From JAXGPP01 sp040766885 (GTDB lineage Bacteria; Planctomycetota; Planctomycetia; Pirellulales; Thermoguttaceae), in contig JAXGPP010000003.1 in the NCBI GenBank assembly GCA_040766885.1, positions 310,001 to 374,000 on the forward strand: a stretch of DNA of 64,000 nt, written 5' to 3'. A program made the position numbers and the translations under genes. How positions within the stretch are numbered: position 1 is the first letter of the stretch; each line of letters opens with the position of its first letter. The notes under the pieces were generated by a model that saw only the letters and a program-made list of their open reading frames with translations, was not told the origin of the DNA and did not search any database. Below are positions 35,399 to 44,707 of this stretch, piece after piece.

Positions 35399-36382
35399 CT
35401 ACTTAACGTACGCGATTGTCGCCAGTTCCGAGGCGGCGTCGTTCAGGTCCGTCGTGATGCGGATTCTCTCCACCACCTTGCCCGGCTGATCCGTGGCGAT
35501 GAACGTGATCGGAATCACGTGCAATGGCCGCGGCTCGTCAGCACTGGGCTGCGGAAACTCGAAGTGATCAGCGTCGCTGGAGACCGATAGCACCCGGAAC
35601 GGCTTTTTGCCGCGGACCACGAGTTGCTTCGTCACTTTCTGGCCTGGATGGACGACTCCCAGAAACAGCTCCGTCGGGCTTACCATTACAGCCGGATCCA
35701 CCCGCCCTTCGACCGGCACCGGCACTTGCGGCGTCGAAGGGTCGTTCGTCACCAGCGTAATATGGTCGCGAACATACCCGGCGGGCGTCTTGTCATTGAG
35801 CTTCACCCGGATCTGGGCCACTGTTTGCTCCCAGGTCCGGTCGGTGCGGACAACCTCGGCCGCCAGATACGGATTGTTCGTCTTCACGTCGAGGATCTGC
35901 CACTGTGGATTGCCGATCCGACGAATGGTGATTGTCCGCTCGGCCGGTGTCCCCTGATCGACGCCCGAGAACTCCACCGCCTGCGGCTCAAACACCACGT
36001 CGCTGCGGATGTAGCCCTTCACATTCAGCAGCACCGTCGCCGGATACGGCTTGTCGATCACCACTGTTAGTGTCGCCCCCCGCTGGCCCAGGTAGCGGTC
36101 TGTGTTGAAATGTGCCAGGATCGAGCCCGTTTGAAGCGACTTTACGACCGGCGTCTCAACCGTCACGGTCGTGCAACCGCAACTGGTTGTCGCGCTGGCA
36201 ATATGGATATCTTCCTCGTAAAGGTTTTTGAAATAGAAGCGGTATTCGGCTTTCATGTTCCGCGCGACCGTGCCGAATTCGTGACTCGTCGCCTGGAACA
36301 TCTTGCGCGCCCACTCCTGGCCCCAGGAAGGTGCGGCGAATCCCCAAACCAATAGCAGGAGCAAAACGATTCTACGTGGCAT
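35399..36382 (-). CDS. Secreted DUF1573 protein
   Basis: The 327-residue protein has a signal peptide (MPRRIVLLLLLVWGFAAPSWG). DUF1573 begins at once with HEFGTVARNMKAEYRFYFKN and the characteristic SATTSCGCTT, followed by two more immunoglobulin-like segments (VEFSGVDQGTPAERTITIRR; LFLGVVHPGQKVTKQLVVRG). DUF1573 domains resemble ASH/MSP beta-sandwiches and are common in exported proteins of Planctomycetes and Bacteroidetes; their role is unknown. GGGAG lies nine bases before the ATG. It lies 87 bases upstream of the decarboxylase on the same strand, but a shared function is not evident. Confidence 0.86.
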   Translation of the reverse strand: MPRRIVLLLLLVWGFAAPSWGQEWARKMFQATSHEFGTVARNMKAEYRFYFKNLYEEDIHIASATTSCGCTTVTVETPVVKSLQTGSILAHFNTDRYLGQRGATLTVVIDKPYPATVLLNVKGYIRSDVVFEPQAVEFSGVDQGTPAERTITIRRIGNPQWQILDVKTNNPYLAAEVVRTDRTWEQTVAQIRVKLNDKTPAGYVRDHITLVTNDPSTPQVPVPVEGRVDPAVMVSPTELFLGVVHPGQKVTKQLVVRGKKPFRVLSVSSDADHFEFPQPSADEPRPLHVIPITFIATDQPGKVVERIRITTDLNDAASELATIAYVK

Positions 36383-37102
36383 GACTCAGTTCTCCCGTTC
36401 GGCTTCCGCGGTTGCCCTTGTTACATGATCGCCCTTGCTTGAGCGGCGCTGGCCCTGCCGCCGTTTGTTATACCAGACAGTTGCGAAATTCGTTCACTGA
36501 ATTAATGGGGGAATGGCGCGCGAATTCAATCCCTCGCCGCGGCAAGTATCGCCCAGTTCGCCGCCGTTCCCGCATAAGCCCGGCCCTTTTGCCCTTCCCC
36601 TCCAATCCTACCGATTGTCCCGTACGGAATTCACCTATCTCTGTATTGCGCTTTTCCGTGGACACCCGACATCCCCTCGGCAAGTTTTTCGAGATTTCCT
36701 CCCTCCGCCTCCGGCGCGGCGGAAGCGGACTACGCGGCCTCGGAAGTTGCGATCGAACGTCCGATCGTTCGCGAAGCCGAAAGCCATTGTGACGCCGGTG
36801 CCCTGCAAACCGGACGATCGCGCGGCGCGAATGGGCGAAGGCAGCGCTCCCCGGAAGAGAGCGAAGTACCCTTGGCCGGGCAGTCAGCCAGCATCCCTCG
36901 CCAGCCGGAAGCCCCGGCGCGCTACGGACTCGCCGACCGTCACATGTCCCTCTTATCGCTGACTCACTCCTGTTTTTGCGCCTTTGACTGTTCCTTGGCG
37001 GGGTATTGCTATCGCCACACTAGCGGGAGCCGGGCCCGGCTGGTAACCTATGCTTTATTCAGGGAGGCTTCTGCGCCCATGGAGAACACGAGGAGGGCAG
37101 GC
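36383..37102. other. Long gene-poor interval
   Basis: No supported gene was found in these 720 bases. Several open frames run through, with low-complexity Arg/Pro/Ser composition and no ribosome binding sites. AT content is a little higher than in the genes on both sides. The right end carries AGGAGGG (37091-37097), the ribosome binding site of the next gene. Promoters for the divergent DUF1573 gene and the small plus-strand gene should lie here. Confidence 0.35.
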
Positions 37103-37309
37103 ATGCACGAAGAGCAATGGCTCCATCAACTGCTGCGGCTGCGCGAGGAGATCAGCAGCGAGTTGTCGGATCTTCATGACGGCCGCGTGGTGCGGCATTC
37201 CGATCCCGCGTCGGAGGAAGCCGATCTTCTGAAGGAACTGGCCGCCGCAGACCGCGATCTTGAGGAACTCTGCTCGCTGCCGACCACCGAGCCGAGCCGA
37301 TTGCCGTAA
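37103..37309 (+). CDS. Small acidic helical protein (68 aa)
   Basis: The start is fixed by AGGAGGG five bases upstream (37091-37097). The protein is acidic and predicted helical: MHEEQWLHQLLRLREEISSE, then EEADLLKELAAADRDLEELC. The heptad-like spacing of Leu suggests a short coiled coil. No family was recognised. An in-frame ATG at 37079 would add eight residues and overlap the ribosome binding site. It lies 84 bases before the NUDIX gene and could be in the same transcript. Confidence 0.6.
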   Translation: MHEEQWLHQLLRLREEISSELSDLHDGRVVRHSDPASEEADLLKELAAADRDLEELCSLPTTEPSRLP

Positions 37310-37393
37310 GCTGATGATGTCTAAACAGGCGTCGCTCGGCCCCCGGGGGCGGTCGAATAGCCGGTTTCTGCCATCGAAAGCCTGGGCGAAACC

Positions 37394-37861
37394 ATGCCAA
37401 AAATTAGTGCCGGGCTGATCATGCACCGCCAGGGGTTGGCCGGCCTGGAGGTCCTTTTAGTGCATCCGGGCGGCCCGTTCTGGCGCAATAAAGACGACGG
37501 GGCGTGGTCCATTCCCAAGGGCGAAGTTGGGCCGGGCGAGGATTTGCTCGACACCGCACGGCGGGAGTTCCGTGAAGAGTTGGGCTTGGCCGCCGACGGA
37601 CCATTCCTCCCCTTGGTCCCCGTAAAGCAGAAAGGGGCCAAAATCGTCCACGCCTGGGCGTTCCCCGGCAACTGCGATCCGTCGCAGATCAGAAGCAACA
37701 CTTTTGCAGTCGAGTGGCCGCCCCGGTCAGGAAAGCTGCAACAGTTCCCCGAAGTCGACCAGGCCGCGTTCTTCGACTTGGCAACCGCTCGTCGGAAGAT
37801 CAATCCGGCGCAAATCGCGTTCCTTGACGAGCTCGAGAAATCCCTCTCGAAGCGTTCTTAG
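37394..37861 (+). CDS. NUDIX hydrolase
   Basis: The 155-residue protein carries a perfect Nudix box, beginning GEVGPGEDLLDTARREFREE and ending LG (residues about 43-65; pattern Gly-x5-Glu-x7-Arg-Glu-x2-Glu-Glu-x-Gly). Nudix enzymes cleave nucleoside diphosphates linked to another moiety. The start KISAGLIMHRQ and WSIPKGE, with VEWPPRSGK and FPEVDQAAFFDLATA, resembles DNA mismatch repair-type or NTP-polyphosphate pyrophosphohydrolases of the MutT/DIPP group. The substrate is unknown. A structured RNA or terminator follows about 100 bases downstream. Confidence 0.9.
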   Translation: MPKISAGLIMHRQGLAGLEVLLVHPGGPFWRNKDDGAWSIPKGEVGPGEDLLDTARREFREELGLAADGPFLPLVPVKQKGAKIVHAWAFPGNCDPSQIRSNTFAVEWPPRSGKLQQFPEVDQAAFFDLATARRKINPAQIAFLDELEKSLSKRS

Positions 37862-37956
37862 CACCCCCTCTTATTAACCAAAAGTCACCGGGAATCCTAA
37901 ATTCCTGCTAAGGACGAAAAAAATCCGCGAAGGAAACGCGACAGGCTATGGACAAG

Positions 37957-38046
37957 TCTCGGGGGGTAGTTTATCTTACACCCCCGAGAGATCTCTCGTT
38001 TCGGCCCTCCGCAGGTCCCTGCCCCGCCTGCGGGGGGCTCTTTTTT
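37957..38046 (+). ncRNA. Structured RNA ending in a strong intrinsic terminator
   Basis: Three elements follow in order. TCTCGGGGG (37957-37965) pairs perfectly with CCCCCGAGA (37981-37989) over a 15-base loop. GAGAGATCTCTC (37986-37997) is a palindrome that overlaps the first right arm, so the two structures exclude each other. Then 38004-38015 pairs with 38027-38038 (12 bp, one G-U) and is followed by T-C-T6 ending at 38046, a textbook Rho-independent terminator. It may simply end the NUDIX transcript, but the extra switch-like stem suggests a small RNA or regulated terminator. No known Rfam family was recognised. Confidence 0.5.
38004..38046 (+). terminator. Rho-independent terminator
   Basis: A 12-bp G+C-rich stem with one G-U pair and an 11-base loop is followed by TCTTTTTT. 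It lies downstream of the NUDIX gene and between it and the convergent serS gene. Confidence 0.85.
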
Positions 38047-38087
38047 GCGCCGGTCCTCACGGACGATTCCCTCTGCGAGGTCGGCAC

Positions 38088-39365
38088 TCACTTCCGCGGT
38101 TCAATCCGCTCCTTGCCAACCCACGGGCGAAGCACTTCCGGCACAATTACCGAGCCGTCGGCCTGCTGGTAGTTCTCGATCACGGCAATCAGCCCGCGGC
38201 TTATCGCGATCGCGGTGCCGTTGAGCGTGTGCAGGAAGCGAGTGCCCTTCTCTCCCTTGACGCGATAGCGGATGCCTAGCCGCCGCGCCTGGAAGTCGGT
38301 GCAGTTCGATGTGCTGGTCACTTCACCGAATTCGCCGCGGCCGGGCATCCAGGCCTCAAGGTCGAACTTGCGGTATGCCGGCCCGCCCAAGTCGCCCGTC
38401 GCCGTGTCGATCACGCGGTAGGGTATTCCCAGCCCGTCGAACAGCCGGCATTCCAGGTCGCGGAGGTGCTCCAGCATCGAGTCGCTGTCGTCGGGCAGCG
38501 TAAAGGCAAACATCTCCACCTTGGTGAACTGGTGCACGCGGTATAGCCCCCGCGTCGCGCGGCCGTGGGCGCCGGCCTCGGTGCGGAAGCAGTGACTGAT
38601 GCCGCAGAGCTTGATCGGCAGCGCTTCGGCGTCGACGATCTGGTCGGCCAGCGTGCCCCCGAGCGTAATCTCAGCGGTGGCGATCAGGCTCAGGTCGCTC
38701 TGCTCGATGCTATAGATCTGCGTCTCCGGGCCGCGCGGAATGTAGCCGGTCCCTTCCAGCACCTCGTTGCGGGCCAGGTCGGGAGTGGTCATGGGGACGA
38801 AGCCCTCGCCCAGGAGCACGTCGAGCGCGTAGCGCACCAGCGCCAACTCCAGCAGCACGGCCTCGTTCTTCAGGAAGTAGAACCCGTGGCCGGCCACGCG
38901 GGATCCCGACTCAAAGTCCATGAGCCCGAGCTTCTCGCCGAGTTCCACGTGGTCGAGCGGCCGGAAATCGAACTCGCGCGGCGGTGTCTTCCCCTTGAAC
39001 AGCTCGCGATTCGCCTGCTCGTCGGTCCCCACCGGTGCCTCGGGATGGGTCATGTTGGGAATCGACTTGTGGATCTGTTCGAGTTCCGCGGCAACGCCGT
39101 CCAACTCGATCTTCATTTGACCGTGCTGCTCGCGCAACAGGCGGCCTTCTTCCTTGCGCGACTCGCGCTCGGCCTGATCCTTGGCCTTGCCGATCGACTT
39201 CGAGACCTCATTGGCCCGCCGGTTCAGTTCGTCGAGCTGAGCCTGCAGTTCTTTCCGCCGCGTCTCCAGTTCGACGAAGCGGTCGACATCGACCGGCACA
39301 TTACGGTTGGCACAGTTCTGTCTGACGGTGGCGGCATTCTCGAGGATGAATCGGCGGTCGAGCAT
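38088..39365 (-). CDS. serS: Seryl-tRNA synthetase
   Basis: The 425-residue class II synthetase charges tRNA-Ser. The N-terminal coiled-coil arm (residues about 30-100, ELETRRKELQAQLDELNRRA) binds the tRNA long arm. Catalytic motif 2 is seen in FRTEAGAHGRATRGLYRVHQ and motif 3 in LNGTAIAISRGLIAVIENYQ. Length is normal for the family. ATG 39365 begins the conserved MLDRRFILENA; the longer frame to 39563 is not conserved. An M20 peptidase gene lies upstream on the same strand with a 76-base gap. Confidence 0.96.
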   Translation of the reverse strand: MLDRRFILENAATVRQNCANRNVPVDVDRFVELETRRKELQAQLDELNRRANEVSKSIGKAKDQAERESRKEEGRLLREQHGQMKIELDGVAAELEQIHKSIPNMTHPEAPVGTDEQANRELFKGKTPPREFDFRPLDHVELGEKLGLMDFESGSRVAGHGFYFLKNEAVLLELALVRYALDVLLGEGFVPMTTPDLARNEVLEGTGYIPRGPETQIYSIEQSDLSLIATAEITLGGTLADQIVDAEALPIKLCGISHCFRTEAGAHGRATRGLYRVHQFTKVEMFAFTLPDDSDSMLEHLRDLECRLFDGLGIPYRVIDTATGDLGGPAYRKFDLEAWMPGRGEFGEVTSTSNCTDFQARRLGIRYRVKGEKGTRFLHTLNGTAIAISRGLIAVIENYQQADGSVIVPEVLRPWVGKERIEPRK

Positions 39366-39441
39366 GGCAAAGGCGGTCCGGAAGTGGAGGTATAGGGGCA
39401 GGAGCCGGTGCGCGGCGAACCCGATGAATCGGCCCTTCGGC

Positions 39442-40833
39442 TCAGGTTTGAGACCGTCGCTGGCCGACACGGCCCAGTTCGTCCCACAGCCGAGCGCTGG
39501 CACGGATGCCGCGGTGGAAATCGGCCAGCGAGAACTTCTCGTTCGGGCTGTGGGTATTGTCATCGTCCTGTCCCCAGCCCAACAGGAGCGTATCGATTTT
39601 CAGCGTTTCGTGGAAGTTGGTCACGATCGGAATCGAGCCTCCCTCGCGCGTGTAGACCGGCGGGCGGCCAAATGCGTGCTCCACGGCATGTGCGGCGGCC
39701 TGGACATACGGGCTGTCCAGCGGCACGAGCACGCCGGGCGAGCCATGGTGGTCGTCCAGTTCGAACGTAATCCCCGGAGGACACAATCGCTCAACCAGGG
39801 CACGCAAGCCTTCTGCAACCCGCTGCGGGCTCTGGTGGGGGACGAGGCGGAAGCTGAACTTGGCCGATGCGGTGGCCGGCAGGACCGTCTTGGCTCCTTC
39901 GCCTTGGTAACCGCTCTTCAGGCCGTTGATGTCGCAGGTCGGCCGCGCCCAGCGGCGTTCGAGGGCACTGAAGCCGATTTCGCCGACCGCGGCGGTCACG
40001 CCCACCTGTTTCAGGTACTGCTCTTCGTCAAAGGGCAACGCAGCCAACTGCTCGCGCTCGGCGGGGGTCAACGGCACGACATCGTCGTAGAAACCCGGCA
40101 CCTGGACTCGGCCTTGTTCATCAACCAGGGCCGCGAGGATGCGGGCCAGCGCGTTGGCCGGATTGGTGATCGAGCCGCCAAATGAGCCCGAATGGAGGTC
40201 GCGATCGGGACCTTTCAGCCGCAGTTCGAAATAGGCGATACCGCGGAGCCCGTAGCAGATCGCCGGTATGCCGGGGCCAAACTGGGCTCCGTCGCTGATT
40301 ACGATGCAGTCGGCCGCCAGCCGCCCCGACTGCTCGGGCAGGAACTGCTGCAAGCTGGGGCTGCCAATCTCCTCTTCGCCCTCGATGAGGTACTTCAGGT
40401 TCACGGGCAATCGGCCTTCAACCTCAAGCCACGCCCGAGCACTGAGCATATGGGTGAGCATCTGCCCCTTATCGTCGGTGGCCCCCCTCGCAAAGAGGTT
40501 GCCGTCGCGCTCGGTTGGCTCGAATGGCGGCGTCATCCACTGTTCGACCGGATCCGCCGGCTGGACGTCATAATGGCCGTAGACGAGCACCGTGGGGGCA
40601 CCCGGCACCGGCGGCGACTCAGCGTAAACCAACGGGTGTCCGGCGGTGGGGATGATCTCCGCGGCAAATCCCATGCGGCCAAATCGTTCAGCGACCCAGT
40701 CCGCCGCGCGGCGGAGATCGTCGCGATGGGCCGGATCGGCACTGACGCTCGGGATCCGCAGTAATTCGCACAGTTCGCCCACCAGCGACTGGCGCTGTGA
40801 TTCAAGCCAGGCATCGATTGAGGCAGTAGGCAC
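39442..40833 (-). CDS. M20-family metallopeptidase (dipeptidase)
   Basis: The 463-residue protein is an M20/M25/M40-type zinc peptidase. The metal ligands appear in order: VYGHYDVQP (His), RGATDDKGQ (Asp), the catalytic Glu pair in LIEGEEEIGS, Asp in ISDGAQ, and His in NTHSPNEKF. A dimerisation domain lies between about 195 and 320 (LRLKGPDRDLHSGSFGGS). This layout matches dipeptidases of the CNDP type acting in the cytoplasm on small peptides. The GTG start at 40833 is supported by GGAGG seven bases upstream. Confidence 0.93.
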   Translation of the reverse strand: MPTASIDAWLESQRQSLVGELCELLRIPSVSADPAHRDDLRRAADWVAERFGRMGFAAEIIPTAGHPLVYAESPPVPGAPTVLVYGHYDVQPADPVEQWMTPPFEPTERDGNLFARGATDDKGQMLTHMLSARAWLEVEGRLPVNLKYLIEGEEEIGSPSLQQFLPEQSGRLAADCIVISDGAQFGPGIPAICYGLRGIAYFELRLKGPDRDLHSGSFGGSITNPANALARILAALVDEQGRVQVPGFYDDVVPLTPAEREQLAALPFDEEQYLKQVGVTAAVGEIGFSALERRWARPTCDINGLKSGYQGEGAKTVLPATASAKFSFRLVPHQSPQRVAEGLRALVERLCPPGITFELDDHHGSPGVLVPLDSPYVQAAAHAVEHAFGRPPVYTREGGSIPIVTNFHETLKIDTLLLGWGQDDDNTHSPNEKFSLADFHRGIRASARLWDELGRVGQRRSQT

Positions 40834-40921
40834 GCTCCATCCTCCGTCCGTAAAATATAGTAATCGCTGCCCGGACCGGCCAACCGGGATCTGACATCAC
40901 AGGCCAAGGGAGAACACGTTC

Positions 40922-41281
40922 ATGGCCGAAGCGGAATCGACGCCTGTTGCCGAACCGTTGGAAGCGACGGTCCGCCGCCGGCGGAGCCGTAAGCAGGACA
41001 GGCCGAAGCGCCAGCCACGCTATAACGTAATCCTTTGGAACGACGACGACCACACCTATGCCTATGTCATCGTCATGCTGCAGACTCTCTTCGGCCATCC
41101 GGTCGAAAAGGGTTACCAGATGGCTTGTGAAGTTGATACCCGCGGCCGAGTAATCGTGCTGACGACGACCAAGGAGCACGCGGAACTGAAACGCGACCAG
41201 ATCCACGCCTTCGGCAAGGACGATCTCATCGAGGGCTGCCAGGGGTCGATGTCGGCCACCATCGAACCGGTTCCAGAATAG
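40922..41281 (+). CDS. clpS: ClpS-type adaptor of the Clp protease
   Basis: The 119-residue protein has a basic 30-residue tail and then the ClpS core: YNVILWNDDDHTYAYVIVML (N-end-binding Asn-Asp), followed by KGYQMACEVDTRGRVIVLTT and KEHAELKRDQIHAFG. ClpS delivers N-degron substrates to ClpA/ClpC-ClpP. The hydrophobic pocket residues are partly conserved; the binding His of E. coli is replaced within EVDTRG, so substrate choice may differ. Planctomycete ClpS copies usually function with ClpC. GGGAG lies ten bases before the ATG. mtaB follows 72 bases later. Confidence 0.88.
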   Translation: MAEAESTPVAEPLEATVRRRRSRKQDRPKRQPRYNVILWNDDDHTYAYVIVMLQTLFGHPVEKGYQMACEVDTRGRVIVLTTTKEHAELKRDQIHAFGKDDLIEGCQGSMSATIEPVPE

Positions 41282-41353
41282 AGGCGACAATCCGGAACAG
41301 AGCAGCCAAACGTCTCCTCAAGCTCCGCCGGCGCCACACCCCCGCCAATCGAC

Positions 41354-42619
41354 ATGCCCTCCTTCAAGACGATCACCCTCGGCTGCAAAGTCAACCAGTA
41401 CGAGACGCAGTACGTCCGCGAGGGCCTGGAAAGGCTCGGATACGAGGAAGCCGCCTCCGACGCGCCGGCTGATCTGTACTTGGTGAATACGTGCACGGTC
41501 ACCGGCGAAGCCGACCTGAAGAGCCGCAAGGCAATTCGGCAATTTCACCGAGAAAACCCGCAGGCCGAAATCGTCGTCATGGGCTGCTACGCCACGCGCG
41601 ACGGCCAGACAGTCTCATCGCTGCCTGGCGTCAGCGAAGTAATCACCGACAAGCGGCAACTGCCCGTTCTGCTCCAGCGGTTCGGGCTCGTCGAGGCGCC
41701 GCGGGGCATCTCTTCGTTCGGCTCCCGCCACCGGGCCTATGTCAAGGTACAGGATGGCTGCCGGCTCAACTGCACCTACTGCATCATTCCCCGGGTCCGG
41801 CCAACCTTGGCCAGCCGACCCATCGAAGACATTCTCGACGAAATCCGCCGACTCGTCGGTTCCGGCTATCGCGAGATCGTCCTCACCGGAATTCATCTCG
41901 GACACTACGGCGTCGATTTCGGCGGGCGATTGCCTGGCAGCCGGATACGACTGCCGCAGTTGCTGGAACGGATCGTGCAACTCGACGGCCAATTCCGCGT
42001 ACGGCTTTCGAGCATTGAAGCAGTGGAGACGACATCCGAATTGCTCGCGGTCATGGCAGCTTATCCCGCTCACATCTGCCCGCACCTGCACATCTCCATG
42101 CAGAGCGGTTCGGACACGGTCCTTCGCCGGATGCGCCGCCGCTGGCAGAGCAGCCGATTTCGCGAGCGCTGCCAGATGGCGCGCCAGATGCTCGACAACC
42201 CGGCACTGACCACTGATGTCATCGTGGGCTTTCCGGGTGAGACCGACGCCGACTTCGCCGCCACCTGTCACATGGCAGAGGAGATTGGATTCTCGAAGAT
42301 CCATATCTTCCGCTTCAGCCCTCGCGCGGGAACCCTGGCCGCGGAAATGCCCGACCAGATTCCGCCCGATGCGAAGCACCGCCGCGCCGCCGAATTGGCG
42401 GCCTTGGAACGCCAACTGAGATTCCGCTACTTTCAGGGACTTCTGGGGCGCAAACTGCAAGTCTTGATCGAAGAACCCGATCGCCGTCAGCCGGGAGTCA
42501 TGCTGGGGACCTCTGCACGCTACGCTCCCGTCGAACTACCCTCCAGTCGAGGTATGCCTGGCGAGTTGGTCGAAGTGCGGGCGGAAACGGCCGCTGAGGA
42601 TCGCATTCTGGCAGAGTAA
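41354..42619 (+). CDS. mtaB: tRNA t6A37 methylthiotransferase
   Basis: The 421-residue radical-SAM enzyme adds a methylthio group to t6A37 in tRNAs reading ANN codons. The N-terminal UPF0004 domain has its three Cys ligands (LGCKVNQYE, NTCTVTGEAD, MGCYATRD). The radical-SAM motif is CRLNCTYCIIPRVR, preceded by YVKVQDG. Further conserved segments are LTGIHLGHYG, LSSIEA, MQSGSDTVLRRMRRR and DVIVGFPGETDADF. The last 70 residues match the TRAM-like RNA-binding domain. The MtaB-specific start TITLGCKVNQYETQ distinguishes it from MiaB. Confidence 0.93.
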   Translation: MPSFKTITLGCKVNQYETQYVREGLERLGYEEAASDAPADLYLVNTCTVTGEADLKSRKAIRQFHRENPQAEIVVMGCYATRDGQTVSSLPGVSEVITDKRQLPVLLQRFGLVEAPRGISSFGSRHRAYVKVQDGCRLNCTYCIIPRVRPTLASRPIEDILDEIRRLVGSGYREIVLTGIHLGHYGVDFGGRLPGSRIRLPQLLERIVQLDGQFRVRLSSIEAVETTSELLAVMAAYPAHICPHLHISMQSGSDTVLRRMRRRWQSSRFRERCQMARQMLDNPALTTDVIVGFPGETDADFAATCHMAEEIGFSKIHIFRFSPRAGTLAAEMPDQIPPDAKHRRAAELAALERQLRFRYFQGLLGRKLQVLIEEPDRRQPGVMLGTSARYAPVELPSSRGMPGELVEVRAETAAEDRILAE

Positions 42620-42873
42620 CCAGGCCGTTGGCGGTCAGCACGGCTCGCCTGCCTGATCCGCCACACAATTCACACTGGACCACGGCGGGGAAACCAGAAC
42701 ACATCGCGCCAGATCCCGCCAATCCTGCCGTTGTGGGGGAGAACCTTGAAGCCGCGGCATGCGTCCTAAGTGTCAAGCCCGACTTGCAGGGAAGCGTAAA
42801 GAGACGTATTCTAAACCGCTTGGGCAATTTTTGTTGCACTTTCACCTATTCGCTGTTGAGAGGAGTTCACTCT

Positions 42874-44661
42874 GTGGCCACCGCGCTGAACAACAAACCG
42901 ACCGCCGATAAGCCCGCCAGTCCCCAACTGACGAGCGGCGCCGACGTCGTTGTTCAGACTTTGGTGAACCACGGGGTAGACACGGTTTTTGCCTATCCGG
43001 GCGGGGCCAGCATGCCCTTGCACCAGGCACTCACTCGGTTCCGTGATCGGATTCGTGTTGTGCTCCCACGCCACGAGCAGGGGGGCGGATTTGCCGCGCA
43101 GGGTTACGCTCGATCTACAGGCAGAATTGGCGTATGCATGGCCACTAGTGGACCCGGTGCGACAAATCTGGTCACGTCCATCGCCGACGCCAAGCTCGAC
43201 AGTGTCCCGATGCTGGCGATTACCGGCCAGGTCGGCACTCCGGTAATCGGCACCGACGCCTTTCAGGAGACGCCCATCGTCGAGGTCTGCCGCAGCGTCA
43301 CCAAGCACCACTACCTGGTGACCGACCCCAACGATATCGCCCGAGTGGTCAAAGAGGCATTCCACGTAGCCACCACGGGCCGGCCCGGGCCGGTGCTCAT
43401 CGATCTGCCCAAGAACGTGCAACTCGCCCAGGTCGTGCCCGACTATGAACAGCCAATGGATTTGCCCGGTTATCGCGGCGTGGAGCGTCATGCTACCGCC
43501 GACGAGATCCGCCAGATTGCCGACGCGATCCGCAAGGCAAAGCGGCCGGTGATCTATGCCGGCGGCGGCGTGGTCGCGGCCAATGCCGCTGAACGGCTCT
43601 ACGAGCTGGTGGAAAAGACGGGCATACCCGTAACCATGACCCTGATGGGCCTCGGAAGCTTCCCCGGCGATCATCCGCTGTCGCTCGACATGCTGGGAAT
43701 GCACGGCAGCATCTACGCCAACAATGCGGTGAACGAGTGCGATCTGCTGCTGGCATTCGGTGTGCGCTTCGACGACCGGGTGACGGGCAAAGTGGCAGAG
43801 TTTGCCAGGTATGCCCGCATCGTGCACGTCGACATCGATCCTTCGGAAATCAACAAGATCAAGCCGGCCAACCTCGCCGTGTGCAGCGACATCGGTTACG
43901 CGCTGACCGAATTGAACAAGGTCGTCCGCGCGCCGGAAGAAGACCTCACCGAATGGCACAAGAAGCTGGCCGCCTGGAAGGCGAGCGATCCGTTCGGCTA
44001 CGACGACTCCGATGACATTCTGGCCCAGCACGCGATCCACGAACTGTGGCGCCTCACCAAGGACCGCGACGCGATCATCAGCGTAGGCGTGGGCCAGCAC
44101 CAGATGTGGAGCGCCCAGTTCTACAAGTTCCGCCGGCCGCGGACCTGGCTCTCCAGCTCCGGCCTCGGAACCATGGGTTTCGGCCTGCCGGCCGCCATTG
44201 GTGCAAAGATCGCCCACCCCGACAAGCTGGTGGTCGATATCGACGGCGACGGCAGCTTCCTGATGAACGTGCAGGAAATGGCTACCTGCCACTGCGAGAA
44301 GGTACCGGTGAAGGTGCTGCTCTTGAACAACCAGCACCTGGGAATGGTGGTGCAGTGGGAGGATCGCTTCCATGCCTCCAACCGCGCCCACACCTACCTC
44401 GGACCGATCGACGACCCCGAGGCCATCGGCAAAGGCAACGGCATCGGCCCGGCCACTCGCTATCCCGACTTCGTCACCATCGCGCGCGGATTCGGCTGGA
44501 ATGCCCGCTCGATCGTGAACAAGTCCGATCTCGTGGGCGCTCTGGAAGAAATGATCGAGACCCCCGGACCTTTCCTCCTCGACGTCGCCGTTCCTTACCA
44601 GGAACACGTGCTGCCCATGATCCCCTCGGGCATGACCGTCCGCGATGTGATCAAGCAGTAA
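42874..44661 (+). CDS. ilvB: Acetolactate synthase large subunit
   Basis: The 595-residue ThDP enzyme condenses pyruvate for valine/leucine and pyruvate with 2-oxobutyrate for isoleucine. The catalytic Glu lies in RHEQGGGFAAQGYARSTG; the FAD region holds GVRFDDRVTGKV; the ThDP motif is IDGDGSFLMNVQEMATC with LNNQHLGMVVQWEDRF. The GTG start at 42874 is supported by GAGAGGAG eight bases upstream, so the long open frame from 42628 is not used. The C-terminus PYQEHVLPMIPSG is of the plant/cyanobacterial type, as known from plant AHAS. The regulatory subunit ilvN is not adjacent. This is likely a plain biosynthetic enzyme. Confidence 0.95.
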   Translation: MATALNNKPTADKPASPQLTSGADVVVQTLVNHGVDTVFAYPGGASMPLHQALTRFRDRIRVVLPRHEQGGGFAAQGYARSTGRIGVCMATSGPGATNLVTSIADAKLDSVPMLAITGQVGTPVIGTDAFQETPIVEVCRSVTKHHYLVTDPNDIARVVKEAFHVATTGRPGPVLIDLPKNVQLAQVVPDYEQPMDLPGYRGVERHATADEIRQIADAIRKAKRPVIYAGGGVVAANAAERLYELVEKTGIPVTMTLMGLGSFPGDHPLSLDMLGMHGSIYANNAVNECDLLLAFGVRFDDRVTGKVAEFARYARIVHVDIDPSEINKIKPANLAVCSDIGYALTELNKVVRAPEEDLTEWHKKLAAWKASDPFGYDDSDDILAQHAIHELWRLTKDRDAIISVGVGQHQMWSAQFYKFRRPRTWLSSSGLGTMGFGLPAAIGAKIAHPDKLVVDIDGDGSFLMNVQEMATCHCEKVPVKVLLLNNQHLGMVVQWEDRFHASNRAHTYLGPIDDPEAIGKGNGIGPATRYPDFVTIARGFGWNARSIVNKSDLVGALEEMIETPGPFLLDVAVPYQEHVLPMIPSGMTVRDVIKQ

Positions 44662-44707
44662 ATTGGCTGGATCGAGCCGGCGCTGAGTACCGTGTTCTCG
44701 TTGCCTC

